Origin: Dehalococcoidales bacterium
GTDB taxonomy: Bacteria > Chloroflexota > Dehalococcoidia > Dehalococcoidales > UBA3254
Length of the DNA: 64,000 bases
Assembly: GCA_016926695.1 (NCBI GenBank)
Contig: JAFGOB010000001.1
Location: 19,535 to 83,534, forward strand
Reading direction: 5' to 3'
Shown here: positions 44,415-53,547 of the stretch, one piece after another
Numbering within the stretch: the first letter of the stretch is position 1
Layout: the number at the start of each line of letters is the position of its first letter
Translations under genes and position numbers: made by a program
Notes under the pieces: model-generated
Database searches by the model: none
What the model saw: the letters and a program-made list of their open reading frames with translations, nothing else
What the model was told of the DNA's origin: nothing

Positions 44415-44812
44415 GCGGATTCCTGGATACCAGCATCATAGTCCGTTACTTTACAAACGACCCGCCTGAATTGGCAGAAAAAGCCGCTGATATCATCGAT
44501 GGAGATGCGCATCTACTGGTGACGGATGTAGTTCTGGCAGAAACAGCCTATGTCCTGACATCCGTCTATAACGTGAACAGAAGTCTGGTGGTAGATAACC
44601 TTATCGCCTTTCTTCAGAAAGAGAATATCGCTGTTTTTTCCCTGGATAAAGACCGGGTAATTCAAGCCTTGCTTTTATGCCGGCCGTCCGGGAGGATATC
44701 GTTTGCCGATGCTATGGTATGGGCCTCGGCGCGGTCTTCCGGTATAAACACCGTATATTCTCTGGACAAGCGTTTTCCCGGCGAAGGGCTGAATATCAAA
44801 CCGGGATTATAA
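44411..44812 (+). CDS. PIN-domain ribonuclease toxin (VapC-like)
   Basis: A 133-residue PIN domain. The acidic metal ligands are in place: Asp6 (FLDTSIIVRYF), Glu44 (VLAETAYVL), Asp100 (FADAMVWA) and Asp119 (YSLDKRF). PIN toxins cleave tRNA or rRNA in a Mg-dependent way when the antitoxin is degraded. It is translationally coupled to the AbrB-type antitoxin gene. The module follows the normal VapBC layout. Confidence 0.9.
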   Translation: MSGFLDTSIIVRYFTNDPPELAEKAADIIDGDAHLLVTDVVLAETAYVLTSVYNVNRSLVVDNLIAFLQKENIAVFSLDKDRVIQALLLCRPSGRISFADAMVWASARSSGINTVYSLDKRFPGEGLNIKPGL

Positions 44813-44946
44813 TGGTGTTTTAATGTGATATCGTGTTTCATTCTGAGATATGGCCTCCCCCGTCTACACAACGAACACAGACGGGACTTTGGATATACAT
44901 TCCCGAAACCTGTTTATTCGGAAAATTCATTTCGACATTCAGTATA

Positions 44947-45390
44947 TTAAAATCCGGATTGCATACTGATGATTTTCTCTGTTTTTCTGACAAACTCGTC
45001 AGCCCAGCCTATAGCTCTCTTTGCCTCTTCTTCGGAGACAGTTCCAACATCTTCGTAAACTACCCGATGCCTCTTTTTCCTCAACCGGTTGAATATTTCA
45101 ATTAGCCTCTCTGTTATTTCTGTTCCAAATACGTCACGAGTGAACTCGACTACTGCTACATGTTTATATTGTCCGGCTGCTCGATATCCCTTCGAAAGCA
45201 TTAACGCTTTTCCAGACTGTAGCATTGCGTTGTAGGCGATAGCGAGGCACCAGTCATAGTCTTTCGCCTCGTAATTCCTCCCGGCAGATGCCATATCTCT
45301 TTTCGCCAATCTCAAAGTATCTTTAGCGAGCTTGTCGCTGGTGACAACCTTCTCTATTTTCCTATCTCTTAGCAGATCCTCTAAACTCAT
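44947..45390 (-). CDS. HEPN-domain protein (toxin of a HEPN-MNT pair)
   Basis: A 147-residue helical HEPN protein. The RNase-type motif is RLRKKRH, with Arg102 and His108 spaced within the Rx4-6H pattern. Cysteine-free core helices run from WCLAIAYNAMLQSGKALM, typical of HEPN proteins that pair with a minimal nucleotidyltransferase. Its start overlaps the end of the nucleotidyltransferase gene by 29 bp. In studied HEPN-MNT systems the nucleotidyltransferase AMPylates the HEPN RNase near its active site and silences it. Confidence 0.85.
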   Translation of the reverse strand: MSLEDLLRDRKIEKVVTSDKLAKDTLRLAKRDMASAGRNYEAKDYDWCLAIAYNAMLQSGKALMLSKGYRAAGQYKHVAVVEFTRDVFGTEITERLIEIFNRLRKKRHRVVYEDVGTVSEEEAKRAIGWADEFVRKTEKIISMQSGF

Positions 45391-45949
45391 TTATGTCACC
45401 AATTAGCATTATGAAAGGTTTGCCGATGATATCAAGAAGGAGATGGTGCCCCTCTTTAGTTTTCTTCTCATATTCGGACGGCATCCACAGTATATAGTTG
45501 ACCTCCCGGCCTATTTTCTTTTCGATATTACCGATAAGAGTGATCAGGCTTTCCTCATTTACTTCACCGATAATCAGCAGGTCAATATCACTGCTCTCGG
45601 TTTCATCCCCTCTGGCGAATGATCCGTAAATGAGAGCGTACTGGATTTCCCCCAACTCGGATAGCTCTTTCGACAGGAAACCGCCAAGGCTGTCGGTCTT
45701 TAAAAAGATTCTTTTAATATCCTCGATGACGGGAGAATCCCTGTTAATCTTGAAAAGTTTCAGGTTGCCTTGAGAGGTTTCTTTCACGAGACCGATTTCC
45801 CTGAGCTGGTCCATTTCCTTTTTTACGTACGGCGCTGAAACCCCCGTGCGTCTTGAGATTTCCCTGAGATGGAACTCAGGTACCGGGTTAAACATCAATA
45901 GCTCCAGTATTTTAACCCTGGCTTTTGAAGTGAATAATTTTTCTAGCAT
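45362..45949 (-). CDS. Nucleotidyltransferase (MNT) with N-terminal winged helix, antitoxin of the HEPN pair
   Basis: A 195-residue two-domain protein. Residues 1-65 form an ArsR-like winged helix (FHLREISRRTGVSAPYVKKEMDQLREIGLV). Residues about 103-150 form the minimal nucleotidyltransferase, with YGSFARG and the SDIDLL carboxylates (Asp121, Asp123). The fused DNA-binding domain suggests that it represses its own operon as well as modifying the HEPN protein. The ATG at 45949 has no strong ribosome binding site. Confidence 0.87.
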   Translation of the reverse strand: MLEKLFTSKARVKILELLMFNPVPEFHLREISRRTGVSAPYVKKEMDQLREIGLVKETSQGNLKLFKINRDSPVIEDIKRIFLKTDSLGGFLSKELSELGEIQYALIYGSFARGDETESSDIDLLIIGEVNEESLITLIGNIEKKIGREVNYILWMPSEYEKKTKEGHHLLLDIIGKPFIMLIGDINEFRGSAKR

Positions 45950-46358
45950 GTTAATAAATTACTTACAATCGTTAATAAATAGCTAACATATTTCACAGTG
46001 GTATTATATACAATATCCCTTTAAGTTTCCACAATCGGGATAGTTTATTTTTTAATCATATTGCCGGCGTCTGCCTCTGTTTTAGTATAGATACCGATAG
46101 TATCGTGAGAAAGATTCCGTATGGGAACAATACATGTTTGTCAAATCGTGTTCCAGCCAGATCTTCTCCTACCCCCCTCTCCACCAAATCGATCCTTCCA
46201 ACGTAGTCTTTTATCCCCATCCGGCCCTGGCTGAGGGAAAAGACTACCCCCCAGAACCTGTTCCGGGACGCTGCACCGCCGGTTTAGAGAAAACAGGGTC
46301 ACCTCAAAAGAAAATAATTGGCTTTCATTTCTGTAATTTGTTCGTAACAATTCGGTAA
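45950..46358. other. Intergenic stretch without a convincing gene
   Basis: The spacer between the HEPN-MNT operon and glutamine synthetase holds no ORF with a good ribosome binding site or homology. A 74-codon frame at 46134-46358 has a proline- and serine-rich, non-protein-like translation. A promoter and a structured leader follow at 46359-46498. Confidence 0.6.
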
Positions 46359-46364
46359 TATAAT
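46359..46364 (+). promoter_or_regulatory. Candidate -10 box for glutamine synthetase III
   Basis: A perfect TATAAT lies in an AT-rich run about 170 bp before the start codon, but no good -35 hexamer is present at the expected spacing (ATTTGT at 17 bp). Transcription from here would give a leader of about 160 nt that contains the hairpins at 46430-46498. Confidence 0.35.
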
Positions 46365-46459
46365 ATAAAATATCCCGGGATCACGGTTTGGCGATTATTC
46401 AGGTCTGTTTATTTTTTGTATTTGATTCTGGCTCCTCCTTGGGAGGGGACTAGCTATGG

Positions 46460-46498
46460 CGGGTTTCGGGGTGAAAACTCTGAAACCCGTCTTATTTT
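46460..46498 (+). terminator. Terminator-like hairpin in the glutamine synthetase leader
   Basis: CGGGTTTC (46460-46467) pairs with GAAACCCG (46482-46489), followed by TCTTATTTT. A smaller hairpin (CTCC-TTG-GGAG type) lies just before it at about 46433-46447. A terminator between promoter and start codon suggests attenuation of the downstream gene. The inducer, if any, is unknown. Termination of an unseen upstream transcript is the plain alternative. Confidence 0.55.
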
Positions 46499-46531
46499 GC
46501 TGATATTAGGATGAATGGAGGATATTTTACA

Positions 46532-48643
46532 GTGCATCATTCAAGCGAAAACGAAATAGTTGCCCCGGTCGATATTTATGGAAGCAATGTCTTTAATGAT
46601 TCGGTCATGCGCCAGTATCTGCCGAAGGAGACCTACCAATCTTTCAGACAAACGGTTGAGGATGGAACCCCTCTGGACCCGCAGGTCGCAGAAGTAGTGG
46701 CTTCAGTAATGAAAGACTGGGCCATCAAAAAGGGGGCAACCCATTTCACTCACTGGTTCCAGCCTATGACAGGCATCACCGCTGAAAAGCATGATTCCTT
46801 TATCTCCCCTACCACCGACGGGCGTGTGATCATGGAGTTCTCCGGAAAAGAGCTTATCAAGGGCGAACCGGATGCTTCCTCCTTCCCGTCCGGCGGTCTG
46901 CGCGCTACCTTTGAAGCCCGCGGATATACTGCCTGGGACTGCACATCACCGGCTTTCGTTAAGGACAAGAGTCTCTATATCCCCACTGCCTTCCTCTCTT
47001 ATACCGGCGAAGCACTCGACAAGAAAACCCCTTTACTGCGTTCGATGGATGCCCTGAACAAACAAGCCCTGCGGGTCCTGCGCATCCTGGGCAATAAAAC
47101 CTCCAGGCGGGTTACGACTACAGTCGGCCCCGAGCAGGAGTATTTTATTATAGATAAAAAATTGTTCGACCTGCGCCAGGACCTTATTTTGACCGGTCGG
47201 ACGCTTTTCGGCGCCAAACCCCCCAAAGGGCAGGACCTGGAAGACCATTACTTCGGACAGATTAAGGATCGAATAGCCGCTTTCATGTTCGATGTGGATA
47301 TGGAACTCTGGAAACTGGGTGTGGCCGCCAAGACCAAGCACAACGAAGTCGCTCCGGCCCAGCATGAGCTGGCCCCGATCTTCTCTTCCACCAATATCGC
47401 CGCCGATCACAACCAGTTGACGATGGAGACCATGAAAAAAGTGGCCCTGCGCCATGGACTGGTCTGCTTGCTTCACGAAAAGCCTTTTGCCGGAATCAAC
47501 GGTTCCGGTAAACACAATAACTGGTCTATGTCCACCAATGACGGGCAGAACCTGCTGGATCCCGGCAAGACTCCCCATGAAAATGTTCAGTTCCTGGTCT
47601 TCCTGAGCGCGGTTATAAAGGCTGTCGACGAACATGCCGATTTACTGAGGGCGGCTGCTGCCAGCCCGGGCAACGACCACCGCCTCGGCGCTAACGAAGC
47701 TCCTCCGGCTATTATCTCCATTTTCCTGGGCGAGCAGTTGACGGATATCCTGGCTCAGATTGAAGAAGGCGGCGCCACCAAGAGCAAGTCCGGCGGCATT
47801 ATGCACCTGGGCGCCAGCTCACTGCCCACTCTGCCCAAAGATTCCACCGACCGCAACCGTACCTCTCCTTTTGCTTTCACCGGCAATAAGTTCGAGTTCC
47901 GCATGGTCGGTTCAATGCAGTCTATTTCCGGCGCCAACTTTGTTCTTAACGCCATCGTGGCCGAGAGCCTTTGCCTGTTCGCCGACAGGCTGGAGAAGGC
48001 TGCCGATATTCAAAAAGAGATTAACGCCATTGTCCTGGAAACTATCAAAAAACATAAACGGGTCATCTTCAACGGCAATAATTACGCGGAAGAATGGCTC
48101 ACTGAGGCTGAGAAGCGCGGCTTACCCAACATTCAGAACACCGTCGATGCGATTGCCGTGATTCGTGATGATAAGAACATCGCCCTGATGGAAAAGCACG
48201 GCGTCCTCTCGCGGGTCGAAATGGAATCCCGCTGTGAGATCAATTATGAGATCTACATCAAGACGGTCAATATTGAAGCCCTCACCATGATCGAGATAGC
48301 CAAACGGCAGATTCTTCCCGCTGTAATCGGATACAGGGCCGACCTGGCTGCTTCGATCAGCAGTATTCTGGCAATTGATGGCAATGCCGATGTGGAGCGA
48401 TCTTTGTTTGAACAGATCAGCGCATCACTCAAGTCTTTTAATACCAACCTTGCCCGGCTCGAAAAGAACCTCTACACCGCAGCCGGCCTGCACGGCGATA
48501 CCAGAGCACAGGCTGTTGCTTACCGCGACAAGGTTTTCAAGACTATGGACGACCTGCGCCAGGATGCCGATATGCTGGAGACCATGGTTGATGCCGAATA
48601 CTGGCCGATGCCGACCTACTCCACATTGCTGTTTAATATCTAG
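46532..48643 (+). CDS. glnN: Glutamine synthetase type III
   Basis: A 703-residue GSIII. The N-terminal GSIII signature region ([21 protein letters not shown]) is followed by [19 protein letters not shown], and the catalytic motifs are readable: [43 protein letters not shown] and [21 protein letters not shown] choose GTG 46532, ten bases after a GGAGG (46517-46521); ATG 46511 is an in-frame alternative that would place this site inside the gene. The enzyme condenses glutamate and ammonia with ATP as a dodecamer. A terminator-like hairpin in the leader suggests transcript-level control. No PII or amt gene is adjacent. Confidence 0.95.
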   Translation: MHHSSENEIVAPVDIYGSNVFNDSVMRQYLPKETYQSFRQTVEDGTPLDPQVAEVVASVMKDWAIKKGATHFTHWFQPMTGITAEKHDSFISPTTDGRVIMEFSGKELIKGEPDASSFPSGGLRATFEARGYTAWDCTSPAFVKDKSLYIPTAFLSYTGEALDKKTPLLRSMDALNKQALRVLRILGNKTSRRVTTTVGPEQEYFIIDKKLFDLRQDLILTGRTLFGAKPPKGQDLEDHYFGQIKDRIAAFMFDVDMELWKLGVAAKTKHNEVAPAQHELAPIFSSTNIAADHNQLTMETMKKVALRHGLVCLLHEKPFAGINGSGKHNNWSMSTNDGQNLLDPGKTPHENVQFLVFLSAVIKAVDEHADLLRAAAASPGNDHRLGANEAPPAIISIFLGEQLTDILAQIEEGGATKSKSGGIMHLGASSLPTLPKDSTDRNRTSPFAFTGNKFEFRMVGSMQSISGANFVLNAIVAESLCLFADRLEKAADIQKEINAIVLETIKKHKRVIFNGNNYAEEWLTEAEKRGLPNIQNTVDAIAVIRDDKNIALMEKHGVLSRVEMESRCEINYEIYIKTVNIEALTMIEIAKRQILPAVIGYRADLAASISSILAIDGNADVERSLFEQISASLKSFNTNLARLEKNLYTAAGLHGDTRAQAVAYRDKVFKTMDDLRQDADMLETMVDAEYWPMPTYSTLLFNI

Positions 48644-48682
48644 ACGGGCGTTTCATCAGTCACTTTACCGTTAACCAGTTTT

Positions 48683-48707
48683 AGGGGGGAGCGAAAACTT
48701 CCCCCTT
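48683..48707 (+). terminator. Probable terminator after glutamine synthetase
   Basis: AGGGGGGAG pairs with CTTCCCCCT around a short CGAAAA loop, 40 bp after the stop codon. The downstream tail TTGATATTTAT is only moderately T-rich. The remaining 270 bp before the next gene hold no supported feature except a TATAAT at 48952-48957. Confidence 0.5.
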
Positions 48708-48985
48708 GATATTTATATGACCGCTTTTGGTATCCGAAGCGGACAAGAATTTGGATTACTCCTCCGGTTGTCCCTCGATTATACGTCCATGTGAACTTTT
48801 CGTCCCTTTCGCCCGGCTCGATTCAGGTTCAATGTCAATATGCATTGACTTCACTGCTTTCAGCGGTCTATTATTGCTTCATACGCAATTGCCGTACTGT
48901 CAGAACAGCTTTGTTTGACAGTTTGTTTTCTGATATTTACTGTACTTTCTCTATAATAAATTTTACCCGGAGGAGAAGATAAAAA

Positions 48986-49915
48986 ATGGCTGAAACCAGA
49001 TACGGAAAATACCTGATTACACCCGAAATAAAAAACAGACCGGGACGTCCGCCGTTCCTCGAGTTTTTGGCTACTCAACACGGGATTGACGCCCACTGGA
49101 TAGTCGATCCCGTCACCGGGATTACCGAAGAAGGGACCTCCAAAAAAACGCGTGAGATTCATCATTCCCACGACCATCACCAGTTCGTCAGCTTCTTCGG
49201 CAGCAATGCCTGTAACATCGCGGATTTCGAGGCCGAAATCCCGGTCAGCCTGGGAGAAGAAGTGGAAGAGCACATCATCACCAGGCCCACGGTGCTCCAT
49301 CTGCCTCCCGGTTTAATCCATGGATCTGGAAAGAGTACCGGAAGAGTCGGAAAGCCTTATTATCACCTGGACATGAGCTTCACACCCGAATATCGAAGGA
49401 CAGAGCTGGCGGCCTTTGAAGAAAAGGCCTCCCAAGATACTGTGGACCGTAGTAACGTTCAAACTACGGGAACAAAATACGGGAAGTATCTCACCGAAGC
49501 CGATATCAGGGTGCGGAGAGAGGGAGAACCCCCCTCCCTCATGTATTCGGTTGTACCGCTGGGTATCGAGTGCCGCTGGGTTGTGGTTCCGGCTGCGAAA
49601 GTTGTGGACGAGAAGGTACGCCGGAAGCTGCTGGAGAACTATCATTCTCATACACACCACCAGTTCATTACCTTTTTTGGCAGCAATCCCTGGGATATCC
49701 GGGAGTTCGAGGCTGAAATCTCGATTTGCCTGGGAGAAGAGAGAGAAGAACATATCATCAATAAACCAACGGTGTTTCACATTCCGCCGGGCCTGCTGCA
49801 CGGTTCAGGCAGCCGTCCTAATAAAATCGATAAACCATATTTCACGGTAGATACCGTCTTCACTGCGGAATATAAAAGAATGAGTCCGGAGGGCGTCCGC
49901 ATGTTCCAGTGGTAA
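48986..49915 (+). CDS. Internally duplicated His-rich cupin-like protein, function unknown
   Basis: A 309-residue protein made of two homologous halves (about 1-150 and 162-309). Each half begins with YGKYL and has a His cluster (HHSHDHHQF at 59-67; HSHTHHQF in the second), then FFGSN, AEI..(S/C)LGEE.EEHII..PTV.H.PPGL.HGSG, and a final FT.EY(R/K)R. The His cluster and the later His residues look like a cupin metal site repeated twice, so a bicupin enzyme or binding protein is likely. No signal peptide is present. AGGAG precedes the ATG. The gene stands alone with its own terminator. I do not recognise a named family. Confidence 0.8.
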   Translation: MAETRYGKYLITPEIKNRPGRPPFLEFLATQHGIDAHWIVDPVTGITEEGTSKKTREIHHSHDHHQFVSFFGSNACNIADFEAEIPVSLGEEVEEHIITRPTVLHLPPGLIHGSGKSTGRVGKPYYHLDMSFTPEYRRTELAAFEEKASQDTVDRSNVQTTGTKYGKYLTEADIRVRREGEPPSLMYSVVPLGIECRWVVVPAAKVVDEKVRRKLLENYHSHTHHQFITFFGSNPWDIREFEAEISICLGEEREEHIINKPTVFHIPPGLLHGSGSRPNKIDKPYFTVDTVFTAEYKRMSPEGVRMFQW

Positions 49916-49936
49916 AGGTGATTATAAGACGGTTCT

Positions 49937-49970
49937 TCTTTTCTTGCGGTTCCCGCAAGAAAAGATTTTT
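49937..49970 (+). terminator. Strong intrinsic terminator after the cupin-like gene
   Basis: TCTTTTCTTGCGG (49937-49949) and CCGCAAGAAAAGA (49953-49965) form a perfect 13-bp stem with a 3-base loop, followed by TTTTT, 22 bp after the stop codon. Confidence 0.85.
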
Positions 49971-50309
49971 CCAGTACCTGTGTTTATGTCAACCGGCAGT
50001 GCGTACAGGGACGTTGAGAATGAATTTAAGTGCAAATTGGGAGTGCAGCAATTTACCGATAAACCGGTTTTTTAAATCCACAAAATTGACTATTTTTCAT
50101 TAGCGAATTGAAGTCCTGTATCGATTTGCAGCATGAAATTTTACACCATGAACCTATCGCTCAAGAACTGTAACATCTTTTGAGGATAGGTTGTTTTCGG
50201 CCAGGTCATCTCGCCGGCAAACAGTCTGTCAGCCTGATATTCCGGGGTATGAAGAATTGTGAGTCGGGATACCGATTCACAGCGCTTCATCTCTATTCGC
50301 ACATGAGTA
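49971..50309. other. Intergenic stretch without a supported gene
   Basis: About 340 bp after the cupin terminator hold no ORF with homology or a ribosome binding site and no clear repeat. The promoter of the next small gene follows. Confidence 0.5.
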
Positions 50310-50338
50310 TTTACTTATAGTGATATTCGTGCTATGAT
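50310..50338 (+). promoter_or_regulatory. Promoter of the 39-aa gene
   Basis: TTTACT (50310-50315) and TATGAT (50333-50338) are spaced by 17 bp, about 50 bp before the start codon of the small ORF. Confidence 0.5.
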
Positions 50339-50386
50339 AATCTTAGTACGATAATTAAGAATGCACTTGAATACAGGGGGTGGAAC

Positions 50387-50506
50387 ATGAACAGGTTTCT
50401 TGATTTTATGGTCAGGATCAGTGAAAGAGTTTATCTGGCCAGAAAAGGCCAGATTACATCATTGTATAACATCGACGAAATCGCCAATGAAAAGTCCGGC
50501 AAGTAA
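50387..50506 (+). CDS. Small ORF, 39 aa, function unknown
   Basis: A short gene with a promoter, an AGGGGGTGG-type ribosome binding site (50375-50383) six bases before ATG, and a strong terminator 28 bp after its TAA. The product begins MNRFLDFMVRISERVYLA and is amphipathic and basic at the start, acidic later (NIDEIANEK). It has no homology I can name. Its own transcription unit supports expression as a small protein or as an sRNA with a reading frame. Confidence 0.5.
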   Translation: MNRFLDFMVRISERVYLARKGQITSLYNIDEIANEKSGK

Positions 50507-50533
50507 TATTTCGATCTACCTGTCCGGCTCTCG

Positions 50534-50567
50534 CAGCCTGCCTTACAAGGCAGGCTGTATCTTTTTT
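50534..50567 (+). terminator. Strong intrinsic terminator after the 39-aa gene
   Basis: CAGCCTGCC (50534-50542) and GGCAGGCTG (50549-50557) form a perfect 9-bp stem with a TTACAA loop, followed by TATCTTTTTT. Confidence 0.85.
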
Positions 50568-50713
50568 CAACCCCTTCAAACCGGCGGCGTCAGTCTTTTC
50601 CCCGTTAACCCCAATTAACAGTTAACCTGAAGTTACCTCGAAAATAAGAGTGTTTTATTATATAATCAGGTTGCGGTTGGCTTACGGATATAACTTTTAA
50701 AAGAGGATTACCT

Positions 50714-50944
50714 GTGGTTATAAAAACCGGTTCTTATAAAAAATCCGCAATCTCTTCCGCCATCGGTCAAATCGACCTTGATAGCGCCACTGCTACCAGC
50801 CTGGTCTATATCTCCCGTGAAAATTTCAGACGCTATCTGGAATGGGGCTCGCCCTTCCTTGAAAATGTGCTTGAAGAGGGTATCACTCTTTATGACAACG
50901 GAACCTTCGAAAAAGTTCGTAGAAATCTCGTTAAAGAGGGCTGA
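50714..50944 (+). pseudogene. Probable nucleotidyltransferase C-terminal remnant, 76 aa
   Basis: The product, read from GTG 50714, ends with RRYLEWGSPFLENVLEEGITLYDNG, which resembles the end of minimal nucleotidyltransferase domains (GSPF..NVLREG..LY). The N-terminal GS...R and DxD catalytic parts are missing, and no good frame upstream supplies them. I see it as a truncated remnant of an MNT-type gene like that at 45362-45949, or as a small stand-alone protein. The ribosome binding site (AGAGGA) is acceptable, so expression is possible. Confidence 0.5.
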
Positions 50945-51020
50945 TGAGGCTCTGAGGGGAGCCCGGGGGCTTCACCATCCCCTCACTCCCCCCAACATCA
51001 AGCGATAAACAAACAGGTCT

Positions 51021-51659
51021 TTATCTGGCCCTTATCTCTGCTTGAAAACCCGCTTTTACCAGGGCTTCTACGGCTGGAATAGCCTCGGATACATCCAGGT
51101 GGACTATCAGGTCCCGCTTTTCGCCGGGAAACTCCGTCAGGAATAGATTGACAATCCCGATACGCAGGCCGTTTAAGGTAGCAATTACTTTCTCAATGTC
51201 CGGACCCTTGAAGCAGTTGTTGACCGCTATTCGGGACCCCATCAGGCCTATCCCTAACAGCGGGTTGAGGATGGACAGGAAAAAATCATTAGTGGTTACA
51301 ATCCCCACCAGTTTCCCTTTCTCCATGACCGGTAAAGCGCCTACCCGGTTGCTCTGGGCGGTTGCAATAGCCGCCTCCACGGAAGTATCCGGGGTAACCG
51401 CTACCACATCCCTGTGCATTACAGCTCCAACAGTCAATTTATTGAAATGATAGTTAATTTCGCTGATGGTATAGGGCTTCGATTCCAGGGGACCTATTTT
51501 GTCCAGGTCGTCTCTGGTGACTATGCCAACCAGCTCCTCTTCATCTACTACAGGCAGCCGGCGGATCCTTCTGTCATCCATGATTCTTCTGGCTTCATAC
51601 AGCAAGGTATCACTGGTTACAGTGATGACATTTTTTTTCATTATGTTGGCGATAAACAT
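51021..51659 (-). CDS. Tandem CBS-domain protein with C-terminal ACT-like domain (AcuB-like)
   Basis: A 212-residue protein with two CBS motifs (about 7-55, IMKKNVITVTSDTLLYEARRIM...RRLPVVDEEELVGIVTRDDL; about 77-125, VMHRDVVAVTPDTSVEAA...GALPVMEKGKLVGIVTTND). Residues about 140-212 look like an ACT-type regulatory fold (IGIVNLFLTEFPGEKRDLIVHLDV). Such proteins sense adenine nucleotides or other ligands. No effector domain is fused. It is transcribed alone and divergently from the MmgE/PrpD gene. Confidence 0.88.
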   Translation of the reverse strand: MFIANIMKKNVITVTSDTLLYEARRIMDDRRIRRLPVVDEEELVGIVTRDDLDKIGPLESKPYTISEINYHFNKLTVGAVMHRDVVAVTPDTSVEAAIATAQSNRVGALPVMEKGKLVGIVTTNDFFLSILNPLLGIGLMGSRIAVNNCFKGPDIEKVIATLNGLRIGIVNLFLTEFPGEKRDLIVHLDVSEAIPAVEALVKAGFQAEIRAR

Positions 51660-52086
51660 GGTGCATATACCTCCATTTTTAGTCCGGAATTCATTTTACA
51701 CAGCGGCAAAGACTGCTGATTTAGTTACTTTGGAACCAGCGGACACGTATTCCCCCCGTACGGATAGTTCCGTGATATCTCAGAAACTATTTCTACCTGC
51801 TTCCCCTGAACTAATTATAAAATAAGCGTGGTACAAATACTATCATCCGGTCTCAGCCCAAAAATCCGGGGCTTTTTTATGCCTGAAAACACGGAAGGTA
51901 AGAGTATAATGCTGGACCTGTTGCAGTTGTTAAAGAAAGCGTGTTACAATCCGAAACATCCGGGACACCGCAACGCAACCACGCAAGTATGGCAGGACAC
52001 CGCCTCGACCTTGAATAGTTCCTGTCCGTTTTACGGGGTCCGCCTCAGATTCAGAAAATTCAATCTCAATAAAAGGAGGGAGGAAA
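51660..52086. other. Divergent intergenic region with a weak terminator-like hairpin
   Basis: AGCCC (51855-51859) and GGGCT (51869-51873) form a short stem followed by TTTTT on the plus strand. A 93-codon frame at 51828-52109 overlaps the start of the next gene and has no homology. No clear promoter is visible. Confidence 0.4.
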
Positions 52087-53472
52087 ATGTTCACAGAAGG
52101 GCTATGTAACTTTATCTACAGGACCAACTATGATGATATTCCCGGGGACGTAATAAAAGCAGCCAAACCGGCTATACTCGATTATATTGCAGTGGCTATG
52201 GCCGGCAGCCAGGAACCATCCGGGAAGATAGTCGGCGAGATGGTCAAAGAAAGCCAGTCGCCCCCGGAAGCCACGGTAATCGGCGGACGTTTTAAAGCCA
52301 ATTGTGCACTGGCGGCCCTGGCCAACGGCACTTCTTCCCATGTTCAGGACTATGATGATTGCCTTGATTTCCCCAATGCCGGACTGGCCCATCCTACCAC
52401 CGGAACGTTCTCAGGTCTGCTCACCATGGGTGAAAAGTATCACATGACGGGAAAAGACCTTTTAACGGCTTATTGTCTGGGTGTTGAAGCTTATGGAAAA
52501 ATCGGATTGCTTGTAAGCGAGAGAGGCGTGGGCGGCGGAGGCTGGGAGCCGACGGGAATACTGGGGGGTATGGGGGCAACTGCCGCGTTGTCTAAGCTGC
52601 TCAAACTGGACGAGCATAAAATGATGATGGCTTTCGGCATCGCTTCCACTATGTCCTGCAGCCTGATACGTAATTTCGGTTCCATGGCGGGACACCTGCA
52701 CGGCGGCGTCGCCGCCAGGAACGGTATCGAAGCCGTTATACTGGCGCAAAAAGGGTATACTGCTACATATCCCGGAATCATCGAAGGGCCCGGAGGCTAT
52801 TACAATGCCTTCTCCGGTAAATCCGAACCCCTTCCGGAAGAGAAGCAGAAGCAGAGTCTGGACACTCTTGGCAATTCCTGGAACCTTGTCAACCCGGGGC
52901 TGATGTTTAAATATTATCCCTGTGCACATATCTCCCATTTCGGCGCATATGCCGGGCAGCAGCTCAGGGCCAAACACGCGATTGATTGGCGGCAGATAGA
53001 GGAAATTGAGTTTCGTCTTCCCCATGTCCTGGGCGGGAAGGCCGATCCGCCTGACCCGCAGAACGGCGTCCAGGGAAGGTTCAGCCTGGCATATTGTCTG
53101 TGCCGCTCTTTGATTCACGGGGAAATAGAGTTCGCATTTTTCACAGACGAGGCCATCAACGACCCGGATACCAGGAATCTGATGAGGAAGATCAAATGGG
53201 CCGTCATCCAGCAGAAAGACCTTCCGGGGCCGTTCGGCTACCAGGAAATCGTCTTGAAAATGAAGGACGGCCATACATATAGCTGCAAAGTCGACCACCC
53301 CAAAGGCGAACCACAGAATCCCCAATCACCCGAAGAGCACGCAGCCAAGTTCAGGAAGTGCGCGCTTTACGCCAAGTATTCAGACGCCACCATAGCTCAA
53401 ATCAAAGAGATGGTCGATGATTTTGAAAACCTAAAAGACGTCGCCGGCCTGACTGCCCTGCTGGGACAATAG
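52087..53472 (+). CDS. MmgE/PrpD family protein
   Basis: A 461-residue MmgE/PrpD-fold protein with an N-terminal helical lobe (AAKPAILDYIAVAMAGSQEPSG near residue 25), ANGTSSHVQDYDDC near 78 (the HxxDxDD-like motif of the family), GMGATAALSKLLKLDEHKMM and MAGHLHGGVAARNG. Length is typical. It is divergent from the first family member at 2600-4021. AAGGAGGG precedes the ATG. It stands alone between a CBS protein and a convergent DUF169 gene, so the context gives no substrate. Confidence 0.9.
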   Translation: MFTEGLCNFIYRTNYDDIPGDVIKAAKPAILDYIAVAMAGSQEPSGKIVGEMVKESQSPPEATVIGGRFKANCALAALANGTSSHVQDYDDCLDFPNAGLAHPTTGTFSGLLTMGEKYHMTGKDLLTAYCLGVEAYGKIGLLVSERGVGGGGWEPTGILGGMGATAALSKLLKLDEHKMMMAFGIASTMSCSLIRNFGSMAGHLHGGVAARNGIEAVILAQKGYTATYPGIIEGPGGYYNAFSGKSEPLPEEKQKQSLDTLGNSWNLVNPGLMFKYYPCAHISHFGAYAGQQLRAKHAIDWRQIEEIEFRLPHVLGGKADPPDPQNGVQGRFSLAYCLCRSLIHGEIEFAFFTDEAINDPDTRNLMRKIKWAVIQQKDLPGPFGYQEIVLKMKDGHTYSCKVDHPKGEPQNPQSPEEHAAKFRKCALYAKYSDATIAQIKEMVDDFENLKDVAGLTALLGQ

Positions 53473-53547
53473 TTTCCGGAAGAAAACCCTGCGGCGGCGT
53501 TCATTCCCCTCCGCGCAAAACGTTGGCATGATATCTGTTAAGCGTGA

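Noticed and set aside
46134..46358. 74-codon frame before glutamine synthetase
   Set aside because: Composition is unlike a protein and no ribosome binding site is present.
51828..52109. 93-codon frame before the MmgE/PrpD gene
   Set aside because: It runs over the ribosome binding site and start of the well-supported gene and has no homology.
52462..53325. 287-codon open frame on the minus strand
   Set aside because: Antisense to the MmgE/PrpD gene at 52087-53472; no homology.
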